Source of the DNA: Aquatica leii
Taxonomy: Eukaryota; Arthropoda; Insecta; Coleoptera; Lampyridae
Reading direction: 5' to 3'
NCBI GenBank assembly: GCA_035610365.1
Contig: CM069435.1
Location: 7,714,001 to 7,778,000, forward strand
DNA: 64,000 bases
The position numbers and the translations under genes were made by a program. The notes beneath the pieces were generated by a model. That model saw nothing but the letters and a program-made list of their open reading frames with translations, was not told the DNA's origin and did no database searches. How positions within the stretch are numbered: position 1 is the first letter of the stretch; every line of letters starts with the position of its first letter. Below are positions 1-11,689 of this stretch, piece by piece.

Positions 1-59
1 AGAACAAAGAATAAAAATGAAGAAAGGATGATTAGATTCTTACCAAAATGAACTGTTTA

Positions 60-480
60 ATGATAGGAAATTCCTTCTCACAACAACCATTATCAGAAAA
101 ATACAAATTTATAGTGGAACGCATAACGCATAATAGATTACATAGTACACTGAGAATAAAACGCAGATAGGGATGCATCATAGGCTAGTAACAGCAGAAC
201 TAAAGTGGAAGAAGATAGACTATGAGTAGTAGAAGACATATGCGGAAGATCATAAGTCAACAAACACAGCAAAACAATAGGTTGGTGGAATGCAGAAATA
301 TAGGAAAAAGTTCAAAGAAAGAAAAAAGCATGGAAACAATGTAACAACACAAAATTGGAACCACACAGAATAGAATACCATAGATATAGAAAGAATGTAA
401 AAGAATTGACAAGGGAAGGAAAAAAGAAGAGCTGGAAAGTTACAACGTAAATAATACAAGATTCTGGAGTAAAATAAAAG
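60..480 (+). pseudogene. Non-LTR retrotransposon fragment: endonuclease end and linker before RT
   Basis: A broken plus-strand reading frame resembles the end of an apurinic-type endonuclease (HHRLVTAELKWKK around 172-210) followed by the charged linker that precedes reverse transcriptase in several non-LTR clades (GWWNAEI at about 280-300, then lysine-rich sequence to KKKSW near 435). There is no start codon, several stops and frame changes occur, and the RT domain is absent. It ends abruptly near 480, where a minus-strand element of another clade begins, so the boundary is an insertion or rearrangement breakpoint. A similar linker recurs at about 49,910-49,990 in another element. The clade cannot be assigned from so little sequence. 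The left end may continue outside the window. Confidence 0.6.
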
Positions 481-1107
481 TCACGCGTGGCGCTAGCAAG
501 TACTATCGAAACGACGAGAGCTTCTATTATTGAGGGCCACCATACGTTGTTGAACGCTCCAGATATATCAATGAAAATTGCAAATCTGTAGTTGGAAACG
601 TTCGGTCGTACATTGGTCATTAATCTGTGTGCCTTGTCAGTCGTTGTTTTGCCTGGAAGAAAGCCATATTGACTGAGATGAAAAAGAAGTTGTGAAGAAA
701 TGTCGTCATGAATCTTTTTGAGAAGCACACGTTCAAAAAGTTTGCCAAGTTTTGAACACAGAGTTATCGGACGATACGATTTGGGATTTACGAGATCTTT
801 CTTCCTTGGTTTGAGAATAGTGATGAGTTTACCAACTTTCCAGCTGGCAGGAAAATAACCAAATCTGATGTATGAGTTGAACAAATCAACGATCGTAGAA
901 GAGAGGAAATCTTGTATAATTATACGTTAGACATTACAATGTATTCCGTCAGGTTCGGGAGCCTTGTTTTTAAGAACCATTATAGGTGGACATAAACCAC
1001 TCAAAGTTTTTTGCATCGTCCTTATCTGTCACTGTGTTCACCACTCTCGTGTTTTCCATTATTTCTGTAACTTTGGAGTCAACTTTCGTTTTCGTTGTGA
1101 GTTGCAA
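481..1107 (-). pseudogene. R1-clade non-LTR reverse transcriptase fragment
   Basis: Read on the minus strand, this encodes the N-terminal half of an R1-type reverse transcriptase. It shows a KNKAPEPDGI motif near 960, then YFPASWK, an SYRPITLCSKLGKLFE block around 745-800, QYGFLPGK, and IDISGAFNNVWWPSI at about 520-570. The (F)DNxWWP signature after the first catalytic Asp is typical of the R1 clade. The frame shifts near 970, there is an in-frame stop at 927-929, and the sequence stops just after the WWP motif, so palm motifs including YADD are missing. Upstream of 970 a second frame (EIMENTRVVNTVTDK) probably continues the same protein to about 1107. It is a dead fragment. Confidence 0.8.
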
Positions 1108-1153
1108 CTTTTCTCTGGCTAGTGATGAGCGATATTTCGATATTTCACGAACT

Positions 1154-1521
1154 GTGATTTTTTCACTGATACTAACAAATCACGAAGAACGACTGTTACC
1201 AATTTGTAAAGATATCAGTGGTTTTACAAAGTTGTTACTTTTCACATTTAATCATGTTATTGTAAAATCGTTATTTTGTTGTGAAATTGTGATTTCGTGA
1301 GGAATGATATTTGATCGACACTGTATACTTGTTGGTAGTTGCAAGGTTTTTGTTTTTGGTAATGATATGAATATTGAAGCAGCGATCAGATACTGCCCGA
1401 TGTCGCTACATTTATTGAGCACGGTTCCATTATTAATTTGAATTTCCTTATTCGAGAACGCTTTAAAATCACTGATATTAAAAAATCGCAGTGACAATGC
1501 ACAGTGTTATTGAAAAATCAC
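1154..1521. repeat. Possible short terminal-inverted-repeat (MITE-like) element
   Basis: The sequence GTGATTTTTTCA at 1154-1165 is mirrored by TGAAAAATCAC at 1511-1521, with one T of length difference, enclosing about 370 bp between the R1 fragment and the gypsy integrase. The repeats are short, AT-rich and have no clear target duplication, so chance is possible. A minus-strand ORF inside (1252-1497) resembles nothing I know. Confidence 0.25.
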
Positions 1522-3271
1522 GAATGTTCGGTAACTTTATATTAGCTCTAAACATCACATAAGCAGGAGTTTGCCCGGTAGTCGATGATGATCGATACGC
1601 TATTAGAAACAAATGTAAATATTGATCCTACTCTCGTTGGTGTTCGGAGACCAATTTGGCGAGATACATCCCGATCGTTCTATTCATCAGTTCTACCATG
1701 CAATCTGATGGGGGATGAAGAGGTGCTGGTCTTCTTCATTCCCAGCATTGGACAGACATTTTGGAACAAGGCGACTTGAAATTACGCCCCTGATTCGAAT
1801 GAAGCTCCAACAAAACCCCAAAGCGGCAGAAAAGCTTTTTCACCAACACATTTTTGCAACAGTTGTGGTTTCTTAATTCGGTGTCACGTACGTACGCTTC
1901 CGTCCATTTGGTGAAATAATTCATAGCCACCAGAATGTACTTGCCCTGTTCTGTTTCTAAGAATAGGCCTGAAATGTCAATTGCTACCCTTTCAATGGGC
2001 TTCGGACGTTGTACTGTCTTATAAGAGCCTTCCGTTTCCAGGCGCGCATAAATTACATTTGCGGCACCACTCCTTTACATTTTCTTTGGAATTCACCCAA
2101 TAGAACCTTTCCCTGACCTTTTCAAGCGTCATCTTCACACCGAATTGTCTTCTTTTTTAAACTATACCCAATATGCTTTCACCGTTCTACCTTGTGCGCT
2201 GATTTCTTCCCAAGTTGGTCTTTGTTAATTTTTTTTTGTAATTTATTATCAATTGTAGTTACGAATCACTCTGTTGTTCTCGACGTAGTTGAGTTAGTTA
2301 GCCAATTATCGTCAATCGCCGTTGTTCTCCAACGCATGTTAGTTTTCCCTTCTAGTAGTTGCGATGACTGGTTTCAGCACAATGTTCTGTATTAAAATCG
2401 TACTCTTGCAATTGTTCAATCCATCTCGCAACTTGTTCTTCCGGATTTCGAAATTGAAGAAGCCATTTCAGAGCAACAAGATCAGTCCGCAGAAGAAATT
2501 TTCGTCCAGATAAGTATTTGTAGAAGTGTTCAACGGACTTGACAATAGCTAACAGTTTTCTCAGGTTTTGACAGGACTTGATTTTAGTATCCGATTACTT
2601 TCTCTTAACCATTCTGGATTTGAGAAAGTACACTTCTTATTGCGAGGTTGTTATCATCAATGTCTAACTCAAACTTGTCTTCCGCTCAATATTGGTGCCG
2701 TAACTAGAAACTACTTCAATTTTTAAAAGATTTTATTACAGTCATCTTTTCAAGTAAAATTGCGCCTTTCTTCGGTAATTCTTAGCGGTTTTGCAATGTT
2801 AGCAAATCCCAGCACGAATCTAGATAGTACGTGCAGAATCCGAGAAAATTCGTGTTTATCCCTTGTTGTTGGCTAATCTTAAACTCCCTTAATTTTATCA
2901 TCATCCCGTCCTGGATACAATGTGTCCTGAATACTTTACTTCTTTTCTGAAGATATGGCATTGCTTTGGACTTAATTTCAGGTTTGCACCTCGCAATCGT
3001 TGAAACACTTCTTTTAAATTTTTCAAGTGCTCTTTGAACGATTTTTCAACTACAATCACGTCGTCCAAATACATTAGGCACGTTTCCAGTCCTTGCAAGA
3101 TCTTCATCAAACGCTCGAAAGTCGCAGAAGCGATGCACAATCCAAAGGACATAACCGTAAATTGCCATAAACCAATCGTAAACGAAGTTTTCTCGCGGTT
3201 CTTTGGTTCCAAGTCCACTTGCCAGTAGCTATTTTTTACATCCATAAAGGAAAACCATTGCGAACCAGATA

Positions 3272-3275
3272 GGGT
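3272..3275. repeat. Target-site duplication GGGT, left of solo LTR A
   Basis: GGGT immediately precedes the TGTTAC terminus and matches the GGGT after GTAACA at 4749-4752. Confidence 0.85.
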
Positions 3276-4748
3276 TGTTACAAGCTTTAGGTTTTACGAA
3301 CTTTGCACGGCCAACTCATATAGTCGGAAGTAGGGGAGGTTCATAGGAAGTATGCTTAAGGGCGCCAGAGCTGATCTAAGATAACACTTCTGCCTCGCTC
3401 ACGACAGACGGTCCAAACTTGTAACACAATTGGAGGTTCGTAATCCTTATTACTCTGATGGTCGAGTAGTCAAAGTTTGTTATTAGATAACGACGATCAA
3501 AAGAGAAAGGTATGTTGCCATAAAAGAAGGAGTAACCAAGATAACAACTTTAATTTAGAATCGTTGATGATTATCACAGATATATCGAATTTTCAGTACA
3601 GGAATGCCAGTAGTATCGGCAACACACAATACATAAGTAAGTTACGTTGAAATGAACAGCGAAGAATAGTTTGTAGTAAATATTGTTTGTACACAGTATG
3701 CGAAACACACAATGTAATTAATAATACGACATTACTGATAATAAAACAGTGATAATAATTACTGAATTAATACTAAACTTTCGTAATAATTATTGGTTGT
3801 ACACAGCATGCGAAAAATACAAAATAACTAAGTATACTACCTTAATGGTAATAAAGCAATGTTAGCAATTACGGAATTAACATTAGCTACAGTTTCGTGA
3901 GCGACCTTACTGACAGCGAACAAATAAATAAATCAACTTACCCCCAATACAGTAACTCCTACTTGGTCGAAGAAAGCGCTTTCCCCGGCAAGTGAGCCTG
4001 AAATCAATTTGAGTCGCAAATCGTGTCAAACCAATGCCTCAGAAATCAAGATCTGCAAAAATGGTTACTTGTTAAAGAAAGTACATATAATATAACCCGG
4101 TTGTCGAATGCTGTTGTACACCTTCGATGACAGTTGGTTTCGCAGGTGTTTGCCGCATGAGTAAAATCTCGCAGAAATGTGATTGTCTTCGGTTTATTTA
4201 GTTTTAACCGTAGGCCTTATAGATAGTTATAATCGTCCCATGAAAGTATTTGTCGATGTTAATCCCTCATAATTCGGTATCGAATAGAAACATGTGCCAG
4301 ATCGTGGTGGAACGGCCGGTGACGACTCGAATACTTTACGATCGTAATGAAATTATAATTTTCCCTTGTAGATTTTAAATTACGACGAAGAATACCCATA
4401 TTTAGGAGGTAGCACATGGCGCTAACGAAAAGACATAAAAATTACCTTTAATCAAAGAAAGAACAAAAGCCACTTACCCTGCGTGGATTAAATTAGTTAA
4501 TTAAGAAGACTTCTATTACCCATCGTGTCCCAACACGTGGATTTTTTGAGAAAACGATTTTTAATTCACGCAGACATAGGTTATAACATGAACGATGTTA
4601 AAGTCAAAATGCCCGTATCTCACCGGATATCGTCTACTCAACACGAAGAGACCAACGAGCCCAATAGATGGCGTCGAGAAATAGAAAAGTACTTTTTAAT
4701 TAAACCAATATACAGGGTAGTGCATTATTTAAATTTATGCACGTAACA
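3276..4748. mobile_element. Solo LTR copy A (TGTTAC...GTAACA), inserted in gypsy pol
   Basis: The 1473 bp element starts TGTTACAAGC and ends GCACGTAACA, the usual TG...CA LTR termini. It is flanked by the 4-bp direct repeat GGGT (3272-3275 and 4749-4752). Removing it with one GGGT restores the gypsy RT frame across LDTLSG, which proves an insertion. A second, inverted copy lies at 36,964-38,353. No internal gag/pol belongs to it, so it is best explained as a solo LTR left by recombination. A TATA-like stretch (ATATAATATAA, ~4085) would fit plus-strand transcription, but orientation is not settled. The parental family is unidentified. Confidence 0.85.
3687..3906. repeat. Diverged ~110 bp tandem duplication inside solo LTR A
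   Basis: TTGTACACAGTATGCG at 3687 recurs as TTGTACACAGCATGCG at 3797, a 110 bp period, followed by similar AT-rich sequence (aATAATTACtGAATTAA-like blocks). The inverted copy at 37 kb carries two corresponding units, so the duplication predates the spread of this family. Confidence 0.6.
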
Positions 4749-4752
4749 GGGT
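4749..4752. repeat. Target-site duplication GGGT, right of solo LTR A
   Basis: Partner of 3272-3275. A 4-bp duplication fits gypsy-type integration. Confidence 0.85.
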
Positions 4753-5589
4753 ATCTAAAGTTGAGCATCGCCAGTATTGATTTTGGTTTCACGTCGTCAG
4801 TTCTTTCTTTAGAGTTATCATTCATTGCAAACACGTTGTGGTACTGGTAGATTAGTTTCTTCACTTTACTGCGCTGCTCAAGATCTTGACACGCTGAAGT
4901 CACCATTTCCAGTAACTGTTAAGGACATTTCTTCGCTGATAGATTTTCAACAATGTTTGCACATTTCAGAATGTGCGACACCGACGTAGATTGCCCTATC
5001 ACAGTATTGGAACCTTCCCGGAGATCTCCATCCAGAGGTCCCATCACAATGCTCCCAGTTCGTTCAGGTAAAACGACATCTTTTACTAAAACAACCTTCA
5101 CCTTTTTATCTTTCGGCGAATTAAAAGAAATTTCTTTGTTCTATAGTTTGAGACACTTTCTTATATTCGCGTGAAATGATCTAAAGGTGAAAGCCGCGTT
5201 GGGCGTAAAAATACAGAGCTCGTCGATGATCTTACAGGAAGTGAAATAAAATATGCTGTCTAAAATTTGACATCTCGACGAAAGAGTGTCGAGGGACAAA
5301 TTTTATACTTGAAGAAATTTTTATACTAGAAAATTGAACTACCAATTTTTAACATAATAACTTTAATGCAAAAAACTCCGATTTTGAAATGTTACTTTGG
5401 GTAATTCTCGACTTACGAAGAGTTTTTGTAGTTTCAAAGCGGATTTCTTCAGTACCAGTCATAATTTGTTTTTCTTGGTATATTTTTACGGATAGTCTTT
5501 GTAGTAGAAGTTTTTCTGTGTGTTTAATTTTGTTAGAGCACTACTTTGTTGTTCTTCTTCTTCTTCTGCTTCCATCTTTAATATAGGCA

Positions 5590-6290
5590 TATTATCTTTT
5601 TTTTCGTCGTCACCTATGCTTTTCTCTTGATTGCGTTGGGATTATCACTCCATCTCATTCGCGATCTTCCTGTGTTTTCTCTGCCTTCTGGTGATTTATC
5701 TCTTGCCGCTTTGACGATTCGACGCTCACCCATCCGATTCGTTCCATTCGTGTTTTCCATGTAATATCTATTAATTAATATTTTCATTTTACACGTTCTT
5801 CACTCCTTTTTCTGTCACTTAATGTATTTTCAGCAATTCTTTGAGGATTTTCGTTTTGTTTGTTTCTAATATTTTTTTTGTGTCCGCACGGGTTTCTGCA
5901 GAGTCGTTATCTTACTTCTGTTTCTACATCTTTCTATCCCTAAGTATTTAAATTTCATATTTCGCACTTTGCACCTAATGGCTATTTTAGATGTTGTTAT
6001 GTATTTTGTTTTTGATGAAGATATCTCCATATTGAATGACTTAGCTGTGCAATTAAATCTATCTAGCAGTCTGTGACGATCATCTTCGTCAGCACAGCAT
6101 ACGATTGCCACATTGCGATCACCTATTTTATATCCTTTTTCTTCTATGCTTTCTTAATTATCTCGTCTATTCCTCTTGTCTTATTCCGCTTTGTACTCGA
6201 ATCGTGTTGCTGAGTTCTCCACTTATTTGACTTGTATTTTATTTGTACTGAATGCTCTCAATAGAGCGAAACTAGCAGTTTGTTTCTAAT
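5590..6290 (-). pseudogene. Non-LTR retrotransposon 3' end (RT palm to C-terminus)
   Basis: On the minus strand, upstream sequence near 6200-6245 reads like GELSNTIRVQSGIRQ, the block before RT motif B. Then come AIVCCADEDDRHRLL (6040-6110; YADD altered to CADE), FNCTAKSFNMEISSSKTK and MKFKYLGIE. Past several frameshifts lies a basic C-terminus: TLSDRKRSEE, RMGERRIVKAARDKSP and RMRWSDN around 5650-5740. About 40 residues between IRQ and the CADE region are deleted. The basic R/G/P-rich tail is typical of CR1/RTE-like elements without RNase H. The 5' part is missing, as in many target-primed insertions. Clade not assigned. Confidence 0.75.
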
Positions 6291-8264
6291 TTTTCAGTAG
6301 CATACGAAAAAAATACGGTTGCTGCTGAAGAATTAGTTACAAAGCGACTTCTATATTATGTTGTTCATCGTTAGAGAAAATCAATTTTTTAAGCGCTTAC
6401 TTAATGAATTTTATGTCATTATTATTCGGTACTAAATTATCAACGCCGTTGTAAACGCTTTTAAGGAGTTAAGATAAAACGTCGATTCAATTAATGAATT
6501 TTTAAGTGTCGTATTAATTTGAATTACAGTTTTTTGTAGATGGCGCTTACGTAACGCACAATAAAAACGATTTCCAAGGTCGATAAAACCTGTGCATGCA
6601 TGTAAAAATAAACTTTTTTTAGCTAGCCAACGCTATTAAACGCCGTAGACGATTATTATAAGTTATAACCAGTTGAACCTGTTTGGTATTATTTTCTAAT
6701 AGAGGAAGAAGCGATCGACAAGGTTTTTCTTGTATCTTCTGCTCCACCACCGCGATGTTATTTAAACTTAATTTAAATGTATGCAGGAAGTTTAGATAAG
6801 TGTATTATAATGCCTTCAATCAAATTCATTTGCAATGATTTAAAACGCTTATGTTTCCTTGAAGGTTGAATAATTATTCCTAATCTTTCTTCGGCTTTAT
6901 AGTATAAGGTCGTCGTCCGTTTTCTTCCTTTCTCACACAGGTGCCAGTACAATGTTTGCATTTTTTTGACAAAGATTTCTTTTTCATAAAACATTATGTT
7001 TACAATGAACTTTAAGTTTATACACTGATTTAACTCAGTTGGTATTACGTGCGTCTACAAAAATTCAAGCTTTCACGTTCGTTGTTAATATTTAGCGTGG
7101 TCTAACGAATAGTTTAATAATTTACGTAAGTGTTAATGATCGAATCCTGTTTTGTAAGCCGAACAGCAACTATCAGATTTATGATATAATTAAGTAAGTG
7201 ATGTAAATTTTGTTGTAAGAGTCATTGAAATGGTCGTAAGCGCCAGGAAACAATACCATAAACAGAAGCTACATAACACATCATAAAACATAAAATTTAA
7301 ATTATGCATTTGTTGCTGCTGGTCTTATGTTCTTTGTGGTTGGGAATGTTGGTTTTGAAATCCCTTAAAAGCTTTTTCGAGGCCGAACGAAAGTGTTTTC
7401 ATGCGCTTGATTGTGAATCGATCTTCAAAATTTCTATGACGTCAGAATATATTTATTCAAATATACATTGTTGCAATTGCAAAGTTCAAATTATAAATAG
7501 ACATAATTACAGAGGCTGAGTACTTAATTAAATATTTGTTTTGAGGGTTACTAACCAAACAATCGGATTGCATATTCGATTTTTTGCTGACCGTGAACAT
7601 GGCAATTGAAATTCGGCACATTTAAAGCGGTCATTGTACTAAAACATCTAATTTATAATACACGTGTAGCTTAAAATGCAACCTTTGCAGTTGCGGAAAT
7701 TATTTGCAACTGTCAATTATCTAATTAACGAATGTTTATTCGTTTAATTGCTTCAGTAATTGAAAACGTAGTCAATGTTTAATTAATCGTTAATAAACAC
7801 ATAAACATACAAAAATTTATTACTTTGCGATAAAAAAAATTACGTACGAGGTCGCCTTAAAATATATCCGATTATTCATGCACGTACGGCTTTATTTGCA
7901 CATCCTATACATAGTTGCGTTTCGGAGAAAGTAAATTGTATCGTAATAGTTGTAGATACTTTCGAGAACCGCTTCATTGTTTAAATTGCTCGCATAAACA
8001 TTTCTCTTCCTCATTTACCAGAATAAGAACGGCTGTACTTTCACTATTTTGTAATTAAGGACTATGACTAGACGAATGTGTAATTGTTCGAGTCAATCAA
8101 TAGAAAATGAAGCTTTTAAATTCAATTAAGTTTAACGGAATTGTGTTTTAATGCTTTTTTTTTCTAATTTACTGCCAATTTAATAGACATCTTTATCCCA
8201 TCATATCAAGTAGTGATGTCGCTTTGAAATTTTTTTAATGAATTCAGAACTTCTTCATCTGTTT
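6291..8264. other. AT-rich spacer with no recognised gene
   Basis: I recognise no transposon protein, RNA gene or conserved exon here. Two short ORFs (6773-6994 minus and 7304-7519 plus) have no resemblance I can name. Poly-T and A/T runs are frequent. Confidence 0.5.
7304..7519 (+). CDS. Short hypothetical ORF with signal-peptide-like start
   Basis: A 71-codon ORF begins with a true ATG and a leucine-rich hydrophobic stretch of about 20 residues (MHLLLLVLCSLWLGM...), then an acidic and basic segment with six cysteines in all (about residues 9, 31, 37, 56, 57, 59). This could be a small secreted or membrane peptide. ORFs of this length are common by chance in AT-rich DNA, there is no recognisable family, and no splice or poly(A) support was established. 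It sits alone in the spacer between two transposon blocks. I consider it more likely spurious than real. Confidence 0.15.
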   Translation: MHLLLLVLCSLWLGMLVLKSLKSFFEAERKCFHALDCESIFKISMTSEYIYSNIHCCNCKVQIINRHNYRG

Positions 8265-8575
8265 CAGGCTTTTAGATATCTTCTTCTTAAAGTGCCTTAT
8301 TCAGTATTGAATGTTGACAACAATCGTGGCAACATTTTTTTTATATGTAGCAGCTCTGATCAACTCATCTCAACTCTCTAATTTTTTTAAGCCAGGAGTA
8401 TCTCCTACAACCACGCCCTCTTCTACCGTCAACTTTTCCTTCCATAATGTCCAAGATAAGCTGTTTTTCTTTTATTGATAATTATTTCTTCGATTTATTT
8501 GTCTCAGGACTCCTTTGTTTGTCCACGATTCTTCTGAACACTCAGTACTCAAAAAAATTGTATTTTCCAAACATA
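8265..8575 (-). pseudogene. CR1/L2-like element, 3' terminal piece (separated by pogo insertion)
   Basis: Minus-strand frames read ESWTNKGVLRQINRRNN, then LILDIMEGKVDGRRGRG, SWLKKIREL and ELIRAATYK, ending near a GTLRRRY-like stretch at about 8280. This is the characteristic C-terminus of the CR1/L2-like element whose 5' part lies at 14,144-16,460 (ISWTNK..EVLR and GKxxGKRGxGRRRxSWL in relatives). It begins directly beside the pogo terminal repeat at 8580, so it is the far side of the split host element. About 100 residues normally between the VQKFKY motif and SWTNK are missing, so a deletion accompanied or preceded the pogo insertion. Confidence 0.7.
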
Positions 8576-8579
8576 GTAA

Positions 8580-8606
8580 GTAAGCTGGGGCTACTTTGCT
8601 CCATGT
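8580..8606 (+). repeat. Pogo-1 terminal inverted repeat, 3' end
   Basis: GTAAGCTGGGGCTACTTTGC is an imperfect inverted match (most of 26 positions) to the end at 14,119-14,143. A subterminal echo (AGGGCTACTTTACGCC) lies at about 8762-8778. Confidence 0.7.
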
Positions 8607-8824
8607 TACTTAATTATTTTACAATTGCTGTCTAAAATGAAAATTTTCTGACTGGCAGATGTTTCCAAATTTAAGTACCACAGACGCTGAAATGGATACT
8701 ACAGTTAGTTTTAGCTAAATTTTGAATTCTTTTTTTGAAAACTGGTGCAAAAACATAGGATAGGGCTACTTTACGCCACTACTACATGAGGTGACAAAAC
8801 ACATATAACAAGAAATCAACGCCA

Positions 8825-9007
8825 TCAAAGATTGTCCAATTTTGGTACAATATAAAAACCTCTTTTTGTGTTTAAAGTAGGAAGCTGTATGCTTCCCAAT
8901 ATGCCCTCCCATTCATAGTATATCTCCTCACGTGTTGATCTGATCATCTTCTTACTGATGGGCCAGGAATTTTTCCTTTTACCTCGTCGTCTTGAAAGTG
9001 TTATCAT
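8825..9007 (-). pseudogene. Pogo-1 transposase C-terminal tail, cut off by Jockey
   Basis: A 60-residue minus-strand frame (RRRGKRKNSWPISKK, then EEIYYEWEGILGSIQLP, then KRGFYIVPKLDNL) resembles the C-terminal extension of some insect DDE_1/pogo transposases, with W-P, I-xx-P and a final VPxL-like motif. Its position, between the 3' end of the Jockey insertion and the 3' terminal repeat of pogo 1, supports it as the end of the gene at 13,001-14,140. The family resemblance alone is weak. Confidence 0.45.
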
Positions 9008-9059
9008 TTGGTGGAGTTAATTAGAATGATTTAATACATGAATAGGAAACGTGGGATGT

Positions 9060-11664
9060 TTATTTGTTAAGTAGTATAGTTTTTGGTCTTTGGATTTTGC
9101 AGAGGGATTCGTCGTAGTCGGTAGATTTTCTTACTAAAGGATTTGGGTGACTTGAATTTGTTGAAAATTGGGATCTTGATCTTGTTAGGATTTGTTCTGC
9201 GTTGAGAGAAAGGTTGGCATCGCTGTGATGATCTTTGTTCCTGACAAACCAGGGAGCGTTGAAAGCTAATCGCAGGGATTTGTTTTGAATCACTTCAAAA
9301 AAATTTTTTTTTCTTAATTTGGGATTTAGCAGCTTAGCTCCAAACAGGTGAAGAATATAACATGATAGGATTGATTATGGTTTTGTATAGAAGAATTTTG
9401 TTTTTTGGATTTAGTTTGATTTTACGACAAAGAGGAGCTAATGATTTAAGAGCGCCACGACCTTTATTGACGGCAGATTCGACTTGAGAAGAGAAGGTTA
9501 AGCGCTTGTGTAGTATCACGCCGAGATATTTGGCGGAGTAACACCAGAAAATTAGGTTGTTAGAAATGGTGAGTTGTCCGTAAGGATGATGCTTTAATCT
9601 TCTAGAGAAGATTACCGCCGCACTTTTTTCGGTGTTAACGTCTATAAGCCAATCAGTAAACCATGAATTTAAGATTTCTAACGCTGATTGTAGGCGATTT
9701 GTTATGTGCTTGGTTTGCCAAGAGCGGGCTAAACTAGTGGTGTCGTCAGCGTACAGTGCTAGTTCTATATTCGGAGGTTTGGGAATGTCGTAGCTATAAA
9801 GGTTGTAGAGTGTTGGGGAAAGAACGGAACTTTGTGGGACTCCTGCAGTTAAGGGTCTGATAGAGGACGAGACATTATGCAGTTTAATGCGAAAGTGACG
9901 GTGTGTGATAAAAGAATGGATGATGCGAGTTAGTTGGAGATGAATTTTGACAGAAATGAGTTTGTAAATAAGGCCAAATGCCAAACGCGATCAAAAGCTT
10001 TTGAAACATCTAAGAAAACTGCTCCAGTGGCTTGATTGTTGGACATAGAATTGTAACAGAATTCTGCGACTTTGAGAAGTTGTTCTGTTGTAGAATGTTA
10101 AGAGCGAAAACCAAATTGCTCGTCTGGAAGAATTTTTAGCCGGGAAATTTCTAGGTTCAAACGGAAGAGAATAATTTTTTCAGCAATTTTGGAAATCGCG
10201 GGAAAAAGATTTATTGGGCGATATTTTATGGTCTTTAAAAGGTTTCGGAAGCATTATTACGTCAGCTGTTTTCCAGTCACGTGGAAAGTAACCTAGTCTT
10301 AGTATGCCATTGATGATAGCGGTGAGGAACATTATTGCTTTCTGAGGAAAGTTTTTAATAATTTTGTTTGAAATTTTATCGTGACCAGGAGCTTTACGAT
10401 TTTTGAGAATTCGTATAATTTGCGAGATTTCAATCGTAGAAGCGGGAGAAAGTGGTAGAACTGGGTGATTTTGTGATAAGAATCTGACAACATTAGAGTT
10501 GATTACGTCCATACGGTCAAGGTCAGCGGTTTGGTAGTTGGGGGAGCATTGTAATTCAAGACTGTCAGCATGTGATTCTGTTTTTTCAACGTGGGAATAA
10601 ACTAGACCGTTTGCAGAATGAATTGGTCGTTTAGCGGAAACGCAAAATTTTTTGCATACGCCAAAATGAGTTTTTGTCACGATTTAGAGAATCTAGTTTA
10701 GACGACCAAGATTCGTTTTTGAAATTATTTAGAGCTAAAAGGACTTCAAATTGTAGTTTGTTTAGTTCTCTTTTATATTGGGGATTAAGGGTGCGTTGAT
10801 ATTTGTGTTTAACGCAGTGTTTACATCGAATTAATTCTTTGATATCACAAGGTAAAAAGTTTGAATGTTTCTTAGTAGTTGAAGTGGTGGCAAGTTTGTG
10901 GGAATTTGTGACTGTTGTTTGAAAAAAGCTAATGTTGTCATCAAGACAATTTTTCGAAGAAATAATTCTGATTGGACCAAGATTTTCGGTTAATAATTGG
11001 TTAAATCGAGACCAATGAATATGAAATCGTAAACTAGGCGCAGACTCCGTTGTTAGTGTTGAAAAATGCATAACGGGATTGTGGTCTGAATTAACTTCAA
11101 CTATATCTAAGACGTCCGGGCGGTAAGTGTTGTGAAAGAAAGTGGGTTCAGTTGGTGCGATAACAGTTAGTTGAGGATGATTGTCTATATAACTAACTAG
11201 TTTACGGCCATTTGGGTTGCAAACACGACTATTCCAAGCAGTATGTTTGCAATTGAAATCTCCCGCTGCAATGGAAGGTTGATGGTTGGGTCTAGGTCAT
11301 CATCAGTGAGTGGAGATTTGGGTGGTTTGTAACAAGAGACAACTCTAATATTACCAACGTCAGTTTCTAGTAATATTGACGTCGATTCTATGTGATCACA
11401 GGCAGGGTTAGGAAGTTGATGATGCTGAAGGCATATTTTAACAAAGATACCAGTGCCACCGCCTTTACTATCACGGTCGGTACGATAAAAAGTATAATTT
11501 GGAATTTTGGAGTTGTGACAAGCATTAAGGTGAGTTTCCGATAGAAGAATAACATCGATTTCGTATTGCTCAACAAAATGTTGAGGTTCAGTAGTTTTGT
11601 ACTGAAGGCTATTGCAGTTCCAAAAGGATATACTGAGGGAAGTGATATTAGGATTATTCGCCAT
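9060..11664 (-). pseudogene. Jockey ORF2: endonuclease and reverse transcriptase
   Basis: ATG at 11,664. The endonuclease starts with ISFWNCNSL, then DVILLSETHL (catalytic Glu) and YRTDRDSKGGGTGIFV. The frame breaks near 11,250 within the GDFN-type region. The linker covers 10,631-11,071. RT begins with RILKNRKAPGHDKI and GYFPRDWKTADVIMLPK. A frameshift near 10,215 precedes EQFGFRS, a VFLDVSKAFDRVWH block near 9,985, GVPQSSVLSPTLYN, and catalytic LYADDTTSLA at about 9739-9760. KYLGVILHKRLTF and the C-terminal half follow. A T-run at 9301-9312 on the plus strand causes another frameshift, then RLAFNAPWFVRN and HPNPL close the protein. YADD is intact but the frame is not. Confidence 0.88.
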
Positions 11665-11689
11665 AATTATTTATGGGAAAGTGATTTTT

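Larger units (their letters stand above)
1515..5170 (-). pseudogene. pol: Ty3/gypsy pol polyprotein, interrupted by a solo LTR
   Basis: Minus-strand order is as follows. The stretch between protease and RT (LVKDVVLPERTGSIV) lies at about 5050-5100. RT begins near 4790-4900 (LIYQYHNVFA, then an INTGDAQ-like motif). A 1.47 kb insertion follows (3276-4748). RT resumes with an LDTLSG motif at the junction, DVKNSYWQVDL near 3220, and the catalytic YLDDVI near 3060-3075. RNase H follows (FYKYLSGRKFLLRTD near 2500). Integrase has a zinc-finger remnant (CRKCNLC, ~2040-2060), FTKWTEAY near 1910, and a core running to about 1515. An in-frame stop lies at 4919-4921. About 70 RT residues between INTGDAQ and LDTLSG are missing, a deletion separate from the insertion. 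No gag or own LTRs were identified. It is inactive. Confidence 0.88.

Noticed and set aside
3350-3370. GGCGCC box read as a tRNA primer-binding site next to an LTR
   Set aside because: The homology shared by the two copies and the target duplications lie outside this point, so GGCGCC is inside the LTR, not adjacent to it.
6773-6994. 73-codon minus-strand ORF with Lys/Arg-rich sequence as a transposase piece
   Set aside because: Begins with ATG and is basic, but no conserved motif of any transposase family could be found.
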